Position numbers and translations under genes: made by a program. Below are positions 17,918 through 26,599 of a DNA stretch of 28,273 bases, piece after piece (within the stretch, counting starts at the first letter, position 1; each line of letters opens with the position of its first letter). The notes below the pieces were generated by a model. It worked only from the letters and a program-made list of their open reading frames with translations. It ran no database searches and had not been told where the DNA came from. Source of the stretch: Firmicutes bacterium UBA2598 (lineage in GTDB: Bacteria; Bacillota; PH28-bin88); the NCBI GenBank assembly GCA_002339345.1, contig DDKM01000080.1, positions 1 through 28,273 of the forward strand. Direction: 5' to 3'.

Positions 17918-19273
17918 TTGACATTGGACGGACGGGAACTAGAACAAATGGACTGCCGGCAAGCCCTCCAGTGGATTACCGGGCTGGCTGCCTTCGGTTA
18001 CCAGTTTGGTCTTACACGCATTGGGGAACTGATGACAGAACTGGGTAATCCCCATCACTGCCTGCCAGTGGTACACATTGGTGGTACCAATGGTAAGGGA
18101 TCCACCGCTGCCATGATCGCGTCCATGCTGTCAGAGGCCGGCTACCGGGTGGGACTGTTCACTTCTCCCCATCTGCACCATTATCTGGAAAGAACGCGGA
18201 TTGGTAGCCGTCACATCCCGGCGGAACAGTTCGCCCGGCTGGCCTCCCGGGTACGGGCGGCCTGTACCGCGATCACCGCTCGGGGTGGAGAACATCCAAC
18301 GGAGTTTGAAGTGAATACTGCCATCTCCCTGCTGTATTTTACCATGGAGGAAGTAGACCTGGCGGTCATCGAGGTGGGTCTGGGCGGGGCCATTGACAGT
18401 ACCAATATCATCGCCAACAGCCTGGTTTCCGTCATTACCAATGTGGGCATGGATCATATGGAATACCTGGGTAATACAATCGAGGAAATTGCCCTGGTTA
18501 AAGCGGGAATAATAAAGCAAGGCGGCCGGGTGGTCACGGCGGCGGAAAGGCCTGAGGCGCTGGCGGTAATCCGGCAGGTCAGTGCAGCCCAAGGGGCCAC
18601 TGTCTGGCAGGTCGGCAAGGACATTGTCTGGGAAGAGGTGAGATTTCACCGGCAGGGGATCGGTCTTAATTTGTATTCAAGGCAAAAGTCCTACCCTAGG
18701 TTAAACATACCCCTGCTGGGCCGGCATCAGGTGTATAATGCCGCCACTGCAGTGTTGGCGGTGGAGATCTTGGGTGGGGCGGGCTACCCGGTACCGGACC
18801 AAGCAGTGGCCGGAGGCTTGGCCAAAACCAGATGGCCCGGCCGGATGGAAATCATCCAAGGCAACCCGCCGGTGGTGTTGGATGTGGCCCACAATCCCGA
18901 TGGGGCCGCGGCCTTGCGGCAAGCCATGGCGGATCATTTCCCCGGGGTATGGCCGCAGCGTACCGTCCTTCTTTTGGGTATTCTGGCGGACAAAGACCGG
19001 CAGGGTGTGGTAGATATCCTCCTGCCGGGACTGCAGGGCGTGGTGGTTACCCGCCCGCCCAGTACAAGGGCGGGTGACTGGCGGCAGGTGGCGGCCATGG
19101 CGGCCGCCCATTGCCCGCAGGTGTTGCAGGTGGAGGACATCGGGCAAGGGCTGGTCCAGGCCCGGGAAATGGTTGGTCCGGATGGGTTGTTGTGTGTTAC
19201 CGGTTCCTTTTATACTGTGGGCGCTGTCCGAAAAGAGTTGCTAAAGGATGGTGCATCCCCGGTTGAGTTATAA
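17918..19273 (+). CDS. folC: bifunctional folylpolyglutamate synthase / dihydrofolate synthase
   Basis: Adds glutamate to dihydropteroate and/or extends the polyglutamate tail of folates in the cytosol. The protein is 451 aa. P-loop GGTNGKGST is at 55-63, FTSPHL at 81-86, IEVGLGGAIDSTN at 151-163 and GMDHMEYLGNT at 177-187. The carbamylated-lysine region KAGIIK is at about 195-200, and DVAHNPDGA lies in the C-terminal domain, keeping the His that the upstream paralogue has lost. The segment after SPHL (HHYLERTRIGSRHIP) is more divergent than usual. TTG 17918 is chosen because GGGAGGG at 17905-17911 lies 6 bases upstream. It likely forms an operon with the upstream paralogue. Confidence 0.93.
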   Translation: MTLDGRELEQMDCRQALQWITGLAAFGYQFGLTRIGELMTELGNPHHCLPVVHIGGTNGKGSTAAMIASMLSEAGYRVGLFTSPHLHHYLERTRIGSRHIPAEQFARLASRVRAACTAITARGGEHPTEFEVNTAISLLYFTMEEVDLAVIEVGLGGAIDSTNIIANSLVSVITNVGMDHMEYLGNTIEEIALVKAGIIKQGGRVVTAAERPEALAVIRQVSAAQGATVWQVGKDIVWEEVRFHRQGIGLNLYSRQKSYPRLNIPLLGRHQVYNAATAVLAVEILGGAGYPVPDQAVAGGLAKTRWPGRMEIIQGNPPVVLDVAHNPDGAAALRQAMADHFPGVWPQRTVLLLGILADKDRQGVVDILLPGLQGVVVTRPPSTRAGDWRQVAAMAAAHCPQVLQVEDIGQGLVQAREMVGPDGLLCVTGSFYTVGAVRKELLKDGASPVEL

Positions 19274-19306
19274 AATTTTTAGTGCCCCTTTATTTCCTGG
19301 AGGAAT

Positions 19307-19335
19307 TTGACTGTTTTTGACAAACAATATATTAA
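19307..19335 (+). promoter_or_regulatory. possible promoter for rex
   Basis: TTGACT (19307-19312), 17 bp, TATTAA (19330-19335), in an AT-rich 132-bp gap with no gene. A second TTGACA at 19317 has no matching -10. I see no clear Rex operator (TTGTGAAnnnnTTCACAA), so autoregulation is not supported. Confidence 0.35.
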
Positions 19336-19405
19336 GTAAATTCCGGAACAAACCATATAAGGAAAATCCCAAGGGCTTCCAGTCCGTTGTAAGGGAGGAA
19401 GGCAA

Positions 19406-20044
19406 TTGAAAACACTCAAGATCCCGGAAGCGACAATCATCCGTCTATCGGTGTATTCCCGTTATCTGTCCCAGGTGGATCGGCGCGGCGTTACCACTAT
19501 TTCTTCGGGAGAAATTGCCGAAGGGGTGGGTGTGAGCCCTGCCCAGGTACGAAAGGATCTGGCCTATTTCGGGGAGTTTGGGACCAGGGGTGTCGGCTAT
19601 AATGTCAAGGATCTGCAGCGGCACATCTTGAAGATCCTGGGGCTTAATTACTCCTGGCCCGTTGTGATAGTTGGGGCGGGCCACCTGGGTACTGCCCTGT
19701 GCATGTACGGCGGTTTCCGTGAACGGGGTTTCCGGGTAGTGGGGATTTTTGATAACGACCCCCACAAGATCGGCTACAAGTTGAATGGAATTGAGGTATT
19801 TCCCATGTCGGAGATGGCCAGGGTGGTGGAACAGGAGAGGGCGCTCATCGGCATCATTGCGGTGCCGTCCGATGCAGCCCAGGAGGTAGCCAACAGCCTG
19901 GTGGGAGCCGGGTTAAAGGCGATTTTGAACTTTGCTCCCCGTGTGCTAAACATTCCCGATGATGTGGAAGTCCGCAATGTGGATATGGCGGTCAACCTGG
20001 AAATTCTTACCTTTAACCTTGGCTTCAAGCGTGGCAGGGAATAA
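19406..20044 (+). CDS. rex: redox-sensing transcriptional repressor Rex
   Basis: Dimeric repressor that binds operators when the NADH/NAD+ ratio is low and is released by NADH; in anaerobes it controls fermentation and hydrogen or acid metabolism genes. The 212-aa protein has an N-terminal winged helix (about 1-80, with SPAQVRKDLAYFGEFGTRGVGY, the recognition region). A Rossmann domain follows with GAGHLG at 90-95 and the acidic FDNDP after the second strand. The C-terminus carries the domain-swapped helix. TTG 19406 follows AAGGGAGG at 19391-19398 by 7 bases. It precedes maf, with a hairpin terminator between them. Confidence 0.96.
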   Translation: MKTLKIPEATIIRLSVYSRYLSQVDRRGVTTISSGEIAEGVGVSPAQVRKDLAYFGEFGTRGVGYNVKDLQRHILKILGLNYSWPVVIVGAGHLGTALCMYGGFRERGFRVVGIFDNDPHKIGYKLNGIEVFPMSEMARVVEQERALIGIIAVPSDAAQEVANSLVGAGLKAILNFAPRVLNIPDDVEVRNVDMAVNLEILTFNLGFKRGRE

Positions 20045-20074
20045 ACCCCTTAAAGTACTGCCAGTTAAAATTTT

Positions 20075-20099
20075 GGGACGCCGTTTGGGCGTTCTTTTT
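20075..20099 (+). terminator. Rho-independent terminator after rex
   Basis: The stem GGACGCC/GGCGTTC (20076-20082 with 20088-20094, loop GTTTG) is followed by a run of T. It lies in the short gap between rex and maf, so maf would need read-through or its own promoter. Confidence 0.75.
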
Positions 20100-20120
20100 G
20101 CCTGTGGGGGTGTGCAGCAA

Positions 20121-20717
20121 TTGGTGGAACCCAGGATTGTTTTGGCCTCCGCCTCACCACGGCGGGCCAGGCTGCTGGAACAAATAGGGTTGGCTTACCA
20201 GGTTTGGCCCAGCAGCGTGAATGAGGAGACCACTGGTGTGGACAACCCATCCCGCCTGGCCGCTGTTCTGGCCCTGCAGAAGGCGGAATGGGTGGCCCGC
20301 AGGGCTGGACGGGGTGTGGTATTGGGGGCGGACACGGTGGTGGCCATGGGCCGGGTTATCCTGGGCAAGCCGCGGGACGAGGCCCATGCCATAGAAATGT
20401 TGACCATGTTGAGCGGCCAAACCCATCAGGTTTTGACCGGCGTGGCTCTGGTTGAGGCAGAAACCGGCCGAGCTCTGGTAGAGGTTGAGGAAACCCTGGT
20501 TACTTTTCGGCATCTGCATCAGGGCGAGATCCTGGCCTATGTGCAATCCGGCGAACCGGCGGACAAGGCTGGAGGTTACGGTATCCAGGGGTTGGGTGCT
20601 GTCCTGGTGGAACGGATTGAGGGCTGTTACAGCAATGTGGTGGGGCTGCCCCTGGCCCGGTTGACCAGGATGCTTCAGCATTTTGACATCCATGTGCTGG
20701 CGAAAAATCCGCCTTGA
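20121..20717 (+). CDS. maf: Maf-family nucleotide pyrophosphatase (house-cleaning NTPase)
   Basis: Hydrolyses non-canonical nucleoside triphosphates such as dTTP/UTP or modified bases, depending on the subfamily. About 198 aa. The family start LASASPRRARLLEQIGL is intact (SASPRR at 10-15). GADTVV is at 69-74, LGKPRD at 81-86, and a TGVAL strand and GGYGIQG loop follow. The start is uncertain: TTG 20121, GTG 20124 and GTG 20112 are in frame. I use TTG 20121, which follows GGGGG by about 10 bases and gives the family length. It lies between rex and radC, close to mreB, a conserved setting (maf-radC-mreB) in Firmicutes. Confidence 0.92.
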   Translation: MVEPRIVLASASPRRARLLEQIGLAYQVWPSSVNEETTGVDNPSRLAAVLALQKAEWVARRAGRGVVLGADTVVAMGRVILGKPRDEAHAIEMLTMLSGQTHQVLTGVALVEAETGRALVEVEETLVTFRHLHQGEILAYVQSGEPADKAGGYGIQGLGAVLVERIEGCYSNVVGLPLARLTRMLQHFDIHVLAKNPP

Positions 20718-20903
20718 CGAGGACGGGGGGGGGGAGGCGAACAGCAGGCACGGATGCCCGCTGCCGGCTACTTAGACAGGAGTCGAATTGGCCGGGAAGT
20801 CCGCCTGACCGGAAGACCAAGACTTGGTCCGGTCTAAAGGGAGTCCTGAACGGAGCCGGTACAGGGGGCACCTACCGGTACCCATGGAGGGGGAGGATGC
20901 AGG
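20718..20903 (+). other. unexplained structured intergenic region between maf and radC
   Basis: 186 bp without a convincing ORF. It opens with a run of ten G (20725-20734). A hairpin at about 20807-20836 has GACCG/CGGTC as outer and GACC/GGTC as inner stem. A second, CCGGTA/TACCGG, lies around 20860-20881. The radC ribosome site follows. No match to a riboswitch class I know. It could be a leader RNA for radC. Confidence 0.4.
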
Positions 20904-21632
20904 ATGAAGGATAGCACATCGGAGGAGATGGTGAAGGAAACTATGGTTTCCTACCGGGTAACCATCAAGGATCTGCCGGAATCGGAAAGACCGCGGGAGC
21001 GGATGGCTGCCCTGGGCGCCCAGGCCCTGTCCAATACCGAGTTGCTGGCTATCCTTTTACGGACCGGGACAGCCACCGAATCCGTCCTGGATGTGGCCAG
21101 GCGTATCCTGACCCAGCCGGGAGGCCTTCGTTTTCTGGGTGAGTCCAGTATGGCGAATCTGATCGCTATTCCCGGCATTGGCATGGCCAAGGCTGCCCAG
21201 ATCAAGGCCGGCTTGGAGCTGGGCCGGCGGCTGGCCCTATTGGATCCAGAGGTACGGCCGGTAATCCGTACACCCGCCGATGTGGCTGCCCTGGTGATGG
21301 AGGAAATGCGCTATTTGGACAGGGAACACTTTCGCGTGGTGGGCCTGAACACCAAAAACCAGGTCATCGCGGTGGATCAGGTGTCGGTGGGAAGCCTGAA
21401 CGCCTCCCTGGTACATCCCCGTGAGGTGTTCAAACCCATGATTGCCAGGAGTGCGGCAGCGGTAGTGCTGTTGCATAACCACCCCAGTGGGGATCCCGCT
21501 CCCAGCAGGGAGGATATCCAGATTACCCAGCGCCTGGCGGAAGCGGGACGCATCCTTGGCATTGAGGTACTGGATCATGTGGTGATTGGTGATAACCGCC
21601 ATGTCAGTATGAAGGAAAGGGGTTTGCTTTAA
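20904..21632 (+). CDS. radC: RadC-family JAB/MPN metalloprotein
   Basis: Once linked to DNA repair, but the role is unresolved. The 242-aa protein has an N-terminal helix-hairpin-helix region (LIAIPGIGMAKAAQIKAGLELG). The C-terminal JAB domain has the zinc motif HNHPSGDPAPS with His191 and His193 and the following Asp204. ATG 20904 follows a GGGAGG stretch by about 8 bases. It sits just before mreB, as in many Gram-positive genomes, and a strong promoter for mreB lies in the 136-bp gap after it. The length is slightly above the usual ~225 aa, mostly in the first 20 residues, so a downstream start is possible. Confidence 0.93.
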   Translation: MKDSTSEEMVKETMVSYRVTIKDLPESERPRERMAALGAQALSNTELLAILLRTGTATESVLDVARRILTQPGGLRFLGESSMANLIAIPGIGMAKAAQIKAGLELGRRLALLDPEVRPVIRTPADVAALVMEEMRYLDREHFRVVGLNTKNQVIAVDQVSVGSLNASLVHPREVFKPMIARSAAAVVLLHNHPSGDPAPSREDIQITQRLAEAGRILGIEVLDHVVIGDNRHVSMKERGLL

Positions 21633-21678
21633 GACTTGGATTTCTCCAGCTTTCCGCCAGGAGTGTCAGATCTTACCC

Positions 21679-21708
21679 TTGCCACACCTTTTGGAATCAT
21701 TCTATAAT
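21679..21708 (+). promoter_or_regulatory. sigma-A-type promoter for the mre operon
   Basis: TTGCCA (21679-21684), 18 bp, TATAAT (21703-21708). The -10 is a perfect match and the -35 is 5 of 6. The mreB start is about 60 bp downstream. It is the clearest promoter in the window together with that of valS. Confidence 0.75.
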
Positions 21709-21768
21709 GGACAGTGATCCTTAAAGGGCGCAGCAATTTAAGTCATCCGTAGGGAAGGAGCTGGAGTC

Positions 21769-22806
21769 ATGTTATTTGCCCGTGATCTGGGGATCGATCT
21801 GGGTACAGCCAATACCCTGGTACACATGCGCGGAAAAGGGGTAATACTCCAGGAACCGTCTGTCGTAGCCATCCAAAAGGATACAGGAGCTATCCTGGCC
21901 GTGGGGGATGAGGCCAAGCAGATGATCGGCCGTACACCCGGCAATATTGTGGCCATCCGCCCCATGAAGGATGGTGTCATTGCCGATTTTGACGTGACCA
22001 TGAGCATGTTGCGTTATTTCATCACCAAAGCTGTCCGCCGGGGTATTCTGGTTAAGCCCAGGGTGGTGGTGGGGGTTCCTTCCGGGGTAACCGCCGTTGA
22101 GGAAAGGGCGGTCCGGGAAGCCGCTCTGCAGGCTGGCGCCAAGGAGTGTTACCTCATTGAAGAGCCCATGGCGGCTGCCATCGGTGCAGGTTTACCTGTG
22201 CATGAACCCACCGGCAATATGATTGTGGATATTGGTGGTGGTACTACCGAGGTGGCCATCATCTCCCTTGGCGGGATCGTGACCAGCCGTTCCATCCGGG
22301 TAGGCGGTGATGAAATGGATGAAGCCATTTCCCATCACATCAAGCGTACCTATAATCTAATGATCGGTGAGCGGACCGCAGAGGACATCAAAATCCAGAT
22401 TGGTTCGGCCATTTTTACCGGCGCCGGTGGCCGGGAACGGGAAGCCATGGTTTTTGATGTACGGGGCCGGGATCTGGTTTCCGGCCTGCCCAAGACGGTG
22501 CATGTCACCGCCAAGGAGGTCCAGCAGGCACTGGCGGAACCGGTGGCTGCTATTTTGGAGGCCATCAAAGTCTGCCTGGAAAAAACCCCGCCAGAACTTG
22601 CTGCGGACATTATGGACAGGGGCATCGTGATGGCTGGGGGTGGTTCCCTCTTGTGGGGACTGGACCGTCTGGTCAGTCAAGAAACCGGCATGCCAGTGCA
22701 TATGGCTGAAAACCCGCTGGTGGCGGTGGCCAACGGTACCGGCAAGGTACTGGAAAATATCGAAATGTTGAGGAGAGTCCTATTGCCATCCAGGCGGGTG
22801 GGATAG
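21769..22806 (+). CDS. mreB: rod-shape-determining actin homologue MreB
   Basis: Forms membrane-bound filaments that guide the elongasome. The 345-aa protein has actin-fold phosphate motifs: LGIDLGTANTLV near residues 7-18 and DIGGGTTEVAII in the middle. The adenosine region AGGGSLLWGLD is near the C-terminus. ATG 21769 follows GAAGGAG at 21754-21760 by 8 bases. It opens mreB-mreC-mreD-mrdA and is likely driven by the promoter at 21679-21708. It resembles MreB or Mbl of Bacillus; which paralogue cannot be settled here. Confidence 0.97.
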   Translation: MLFARDLGIDLGTANTLVHMRGKGVILQEPSVVAIQKDTGAILAVGDEAKQMIGRTPGNIVAIRPMKDGVIADFDVTMSMLRYFITKAVRRGILVKPRVVVGVPSGVTAVEERAVREAALQAGAKECYLIEEPMAAAIGAGLPVHEPTGNMIVDIGGGTTEVAIISLGGIVTSRSIRVGGDEMDEAISHHIKRTYNLMIGERTAEDIKIQIGSAIFTGAGGREREAMVFDVRGRDLVSGLPKTVHVTAKEVQQALAEPVAAILEAIKVCLEKTPPELAADIMDRGIVMAGGGSLLWGLDRLVSQETGMPVHMAENPLVAVANGTGKVLENIEMLRRVLLPSRRVG

Positions 22807-22824
22807 GCAAAAGGGCGTGGAGCA

Positions 22825-23661
22825 GTGAGCCGCTGGCGTTTGTCCAAGATGGTACTAGCAGTCAGTCTAATCCTTTTGGTCGGAACGGCCGCCATGCGGT
22901 TCACCGGTCCTGACCGTCCATATTTGACCGGTGTTGAGCAGGTCTTCCGGGATCTGGTGGCCCCACTGCAAGGTGGGGTTACCGTTATTTCCCGTAAAAC
23001 CGCCAACCTGTTTCAAGGGATTTCCACCATCCAGAGCATTCAACGGGAAAACGCCGTCCTTCGCCGCCAGTTGGAAGAACTGACTGCGGAAAACAATCGT
23101 TTAAAGGAATTTCAGTTGGAGAACGCCCGCCTGCGAAAACTCCTTCGCTTTACCGAGCGTTCCGCCGACGAATACCAGGTGATTCCCGCCCGGGTCATCG
23201 CCCGTGATCCTAGCAACTGGTTCCATACCTTTACCCTGGATGTGGGAACGGATGACGGGATCGCAAAGGACATGGCGGTAATTACCCACCAGGGCCTGGT
23301 GGGACGTGTGGCGGCGGTATCCCGTCGCAGTGCCGAAGTGTTAACGGTGGTGGACCAGGAAGGGGCGGTGGGCGCTTTGGTGCAGGATTCCCGGGTACCC
23401 GGGGTGGTTGAGGGTATTCCCGGCGGATCAGGTAAGTTGCAGATGATTCATCTTCCCCATGATGCGCCGGTACGGACAGGGCAGGTGGTGGTTACCTCCG
23501 GCTTAGGGGGAGTGTTCCCCAAGGGAATCCGCATTGGCTATATCACAGAGGTGGTACCGGAAGCCAGTGGCTTGATGAAAAAGGCGTTGGTCAAGCCCTT
23601 TGTCCCCTTTGACCGTGTGGAGGAAGTGCTGGTGGTGGTTTCCGTAAGGGGGATGAATTGA
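22825..23661 (+). CDS. mreC: rod-shape-determining protein MreC
   Basis: Bitopic membrane scaffold of the cell-elongation complex that activates the PBP2-RodA synthase. The 278-aa protein has a short cytoplasmic start and one transmembrane helix at about 8-25 (MVLAVSLILLVGTAAM). An extracytoplasmic coiled coil spans about 70-110 (QRENAVLRRQLEELTAENN), then the two beta domains with VGRVAAVS and VVTSGLGGVFPKGIRIG. GTG 22825 lies 18 bp after mreB; the ribosome site is weak, suggesting translational coupling. Its stop codon overlaps the start of mreD by one base. Confidence 0.95.
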   Translation: MSRWRLSKMVLAVSLILLVGTAAMRFTGPDRPYLTGVEQVFRDLVAPLQGGVTVISRKTANLFQGISTIQSIQRENAVLRRQLEELTAENNRLKEFQLENARLRKLLRFTERSADEYQVIPARVIARDPSNWFHTFTLDVGTDDGIAKDMAVITHQGLVGRVAAVSRRSAEVLTVVDQEGAVGALVQDSRVPGVVEGIPGGSGKLQMIHLPHDAPVRTGQVVVTSGLGGVFPKGIRIGYITEVVPEASGLMKKALVKPFVPFDRVEEVLVVVSVRGMN

Positions 23662-24191
23662 TGCGCCATTACCTGAAATGGTTACCGGTGGTCTTTGGCG
23701 CTCTCATACTGGAATCCACTCTCCTTGATTTTATCAAGTTCCGGGGCGCTAAGCCTGACCTGCTGCTGGTGGTGGTGGTATTCATCGCCCTTCTCGGGGG
23801 ATCGGCGCCTGCCGCCAAAATGGGATTTGTCCTGGGGCTGGCGGAGGATATCTTTGCAGGAAAGTATCTTGGGCTGCATGCTTTAAGTAAAGCAGCCATA
23901 GGATACCTGGTAGGGTTGGGGGAAAACAAGATTTACAAGGAAAATGTTTTGGTACCTGTTCTTGGCGTGATGTCCGCCACCATTGTTTATGAGATTATTT
24001 TTGTCAACCTTGCCCGGTGGGGAGGGGCCAATCTGCAAAGTGAAGGCTTCTTTCAGGCTGTGTGGCCCATTGCCGTCTATAACGGCTTTGTGGCCCTGTT
24101 ATTGTATTCCCGTTTCAGCAAGGCTGCCGAGAGCGGTTGGTTCAAGGTTACCAGAACCCCGCCCGGTGTTGCCAGGCGGGTTCGCCCGTAG
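23661..24191 (+). CDS. mreD: rod-shape-determining protein MreD
   Basis: Small multi-pass membrane protein of the elongation complex. It is 176 aa with about five hydrophobic segments, beginning LKWLPVVFGALILESTLL. The RGAKPDLLLVVVVFIALLGGS region and the GLAEDIFAGKYLGLHALSKAAIGYLVG segment are typical of MreD. ATG 23661 shares its A with the mreC stop codon and follows AAGGGGG by about 8 bases. A TTG one codon earlier is a less likely start. The C-terminus ends in a basic tail. mrdA follows after 57 bp. Confidence 0.92.
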   Translation: MRHYLKWLPVVFGALILESTLLDFIKFRGAKPDLLLVVVVFIALLGGSAPAAKMGFVLGLAEDIFAGKYLGLHALSKAAIGYLVGLGENKIYKENVLVPVLGVMSATIVYEIIFVNLARWGGANLQSEGFFQAVWPIAVYNGFVALLLYSRFSKAAESGWFKVTRTPPGVARRVRP

Positions 24192-24248
24192 CGGTGTGCC
24201 AACAGGTGCAACCATCCTAGGGTCCCCCAGGAAAGGAGTGAGCGGCTT

Positions 24249-26471
24249 GTGGAACAGCAAAGAAAAAAACAGGACCGCAAGCTGGGCTATTTTTTTCTGG
24301 TGATCTGCCTGGTATTTATCATCATGGTGGCCCGCCTGTATTACCTGCAAATCATGAGCACCACCCAATTCAAGCTACAATCAGAACAAAACCGCTTACG
24401 GATGGTGGTCATCAACCCCCGTCGGGGGGATATCATGGACAGAAACGGGCAGGTGCTGGCCACCAGTAAGCCGGTCTTTTCCATTTCCCTGTCCTATGTG
24501 GCCAGTGCCAACCTTGAGCAGGTGGCCCACCGGTTGGTGGAGATCATCGGGGAACCTGAGCTGACGGTGGATGCTATAATTGAGAAGGTGCGGAAAAATC
24601 CCCGCCGGTACGAACCGGTGGAGGTAATGAATTTGCCTTGGAGCGACGCCGCCTTTGAGGTGATCACCCGCATTGAGGAACGCCGCCAGGAGTTGCCAGG
24701 TGTGCTGATTCAGGAAGCACCCATGCGTTTTTACCCCAATGGTACATTAGCCGGCCATGTTTTGGGTACCGTCGGCCAAATCAGCAGGGCGGAGCTGGAC
24801 CAGTTTAGCGAGTACAACTATGATCTTAATGATCGTATCGGCAAAACCGGTGTGGAGCGGTCCATGGAACTGCTGTTTAAGGGTGAACAGGAGATCGGGC
24901 TGCGGGGCAAAAAGGGCTTTTCCCAGGTGGAGGTAAATGCCCGTAATCGTCCAATCAAGGAGTACCCTGCTGTTCCGCCGACCCCTGGTCATAATCTGGT
25001 GCTCACCCTTGATGCCAATTTACAAAGGGCGTTGGAACAGTCCATGGATGAGGTGATTGCCGATATCAAAAAGACCAACCCCAAGGCGGGCTATGGCGCT
25101 GGAGTGGTGCTGGATGTGCACACAGGGGCCATTTTGGCCATGGCCAGCAAACCGGACATCAATCCCAATGATTTTGCCGACGGCAGTTTTAAACAAAAGA
25201 TGGATTACTACCGGGATGATACACTTCAACCGCTTCTAAACAGGGTTATCCAAGGGCAGTACGCTCCTGGCTCCACCTTTAAGATGATTACCGCCATGGC
25301 TGTGCTGGAGGCCGGCATTGATCCCAGGCGCACGGTGACCTGTACCGGAGCTTACTGGAAGCCGCCATATATCAAATGCACCAAGGTGCATGGTGTGGTG
25401 GACCTATACCGCGCCCTGGCAGTCTCCTGCAACGTATACTTCCAGTGGGCTGGCGAGTTGGCCGGGATTGACCTGATGGCAAAGATCGGGAAGCAATTTG
25501 GCCTGGGCAGCCGCACCGGGCTCACGGATATCGGTGGGGAGGCCGCCGGTTTGCTGCCATCTCCCGAGTGGAAGGAAGGTATCGGCAAGATGCTGGTGAA
25601 CCGTAACTACGACCGGCGCATGGCTGAACTGGAGGCAAAATACGGCCGGATGCTGGCCCAGGCCCCGCCGGGTGAGGTGGAGGCCATTCTCAAAAAGCAG
25701 GAACAGGAGAAAAGGTTGCTGGAGGCCCAATACCAGATCGACTTACGGTTTCAGACCAACTGGCAACCATTTGAAACCTATAATACCTCAATCGGTCAGG
25801 GTTCCAACAAGTTTACCATCCTCCAACTGGCCAATTATGTGGCCACCATTGCCAATGGCGGCAACCGTTACAGGCCCTACCTGGTCAGTCAGGTGCTAGA
25901 CGCGGAGGGCCGGGTGGTGGAGGAGTTCGGCCCGGTACTGGAAGGGACGGTGGAGGTTTCCCCCCAAACCCTGGCTATTACCCGCCGGGCCATGCAGGCG
26001 GTGGCAGAGCCGGGTGGAACGGCCAACTTCTTGTTCCGGCATTTTCCGGCATCGGTACCGGTGGCAGCCAAGACCGGTACCGCCCAGACCGGACGGAGCG
26101 GGGATGACAAGAATAAAGATTTTTTTGGCGTTTTTGTGGCCTTTGCCCCGGCAGACAACCCGCAAATCGCCTTTGCCGGTTTAATCGAATATGCCAATAG
26201 CGGCGGCGGATCCGCCGGCAGAGTGGCTAAGGCGGTGTTTGAGGAATACTTCGGCATTAAGCCCCAAGCCCCGGCAGTTGGGGCCAGTCCCGCTGTTTCG
26301 ACGGCTGGGACTGGGTCTGGCCAGCCATCCGGCGGCACCACCCCTGCCGGTCCGGGGCAGGGTACGGTCGGGGACGCCACAATACCGGCCGCACCGGATA
26401 TGGAATTACCTGCCGGAACAGGTGCTGGAACGGGATGGACTCCCGAACAGTCTAATGGGCAAGGAAATTAG
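24249..26471 (+). CDS. mrdA: penicillin-binding protein 2 (elongation transpeptidase), with a charged insertion
   Basis: Class B transpeptidase that cross-links peptidoglycan during rod elongation. The 740-aa protein has an N-terminal membrane anchor (about 13-33, YFFLVICLVFIIMVARLYY), then the pedestal domain. Active-site motifs are STFK with Ser342, SCN at 393-395 and KTGT at 608-611. Between W441 and W505 lie 63 residues where E. coli PBP2 has about ten. This insertion is charged and helix-like (MAELEAKYGRM...KKQEQEKRLLEAQ). The last 75 residues or so are a low-complexity Pro/Gly/Thr-rich tail. GTG 24249 follows AAAGGAG by 10 bases. It closes the mre operon and ends at a strong terminator. 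The partner RodA is not in the window. Confidence 0.95.
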   Translation: MEQQRKKQDRKLGYFFLVICLVFIIMVARLYYLQIMSTTQFKLQSEQNRLRMVVINPRRGDIMDRNGQVLATSKPVFSISLSYVASANLEQVAHRLVEIIGEPELTVDAIIEKVRKNPRRYEPVEVMNLPWSDAAFEVITRIEERRQELPGVLIQEAPMRFYPNGTLAGHVLGTVGQISRAELDQFSEYNYDLNDRIGKTGVERSMELLFKGEQEIGLRGKKGFSQVEVNARNRPIKEYPAVPPTPGHNLVLTLDANLQRALEQSMDEVIADIKKTNPKAGYGAGVVLDVHTGAILAMASKPDINPNDFADGSFKQKMDYYRDDTLQPLLNRVIQGQYAPGSTFKMITAMAVLEAGIDPRRTVTCTGAYWKPPYIKCTKVHGVVDLYRALAVSCNVYFQWAGELAGIDLMAKIGKQFGLGSRTGLTDIGGEAAGLLPSPEWKEGIGKMLVNRNYDRRMAELEAKYGRMLAQAPPGEVEAILKKQEQEKRLLEAQYQIDLRFQTNWQPFETYNTSIGQGSNKFTILQLANYVATIANGGNRYRPYLVSQVLDAEGRVVEEFGPVLEGTVEVSPQTLAITRRAMQAVAEPGGTANFLFRHFPASVPVAAKTGTAQTGRSGDDKNKDFFGVFVAFAPADNPQIAFAGLIEYANSGGGSAGRVAKAVFEEYFGIKPQAPAVGASPAVSTAGTGSGQPSGGTTPAGPGQGTVGDATIPAAPDMELPAGTGAGTGWTPEQSNGQGN

Positions 26472-26486
26472 GTTGAATAATGTTGG

Positions 26487-26518
26487 AAAAACGAGGAAAA
26501 TGGTTCCTCGTTTTTTTT
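26487..26518 (+). terminator. Rho-independent terminator between mrdA and minC
   Basis: An 11-bp stem, AAAACGAGGAA with TTCCTCGTTTT (26488-26498 and 26504-26514), is followed by a continuous T-run. It separates the mre operon from minCDE. It is one of the strongest hairpins in the window. Confidence 0.92.
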
Positions 26519-26599
26519 GGTCCGTTGCAGGAATACCCTTTTCGTGCGGCGAAATCCCATTCACAAATATCTCCATATTTTAGCGGAGGATGGCCGGAA

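Noticed and set aside
19959..20120. Upstream extension of maf overlapping rex
   Set aside because: It would cross the rex terminator and has no Maf similarity before the LASASPRR segment.
20718..20903. Cobalamin riboswitch (a GGGAAGTCCG-like segment near 20790)
   Set aside because: The B12-box and the remaining conserved core are not present.
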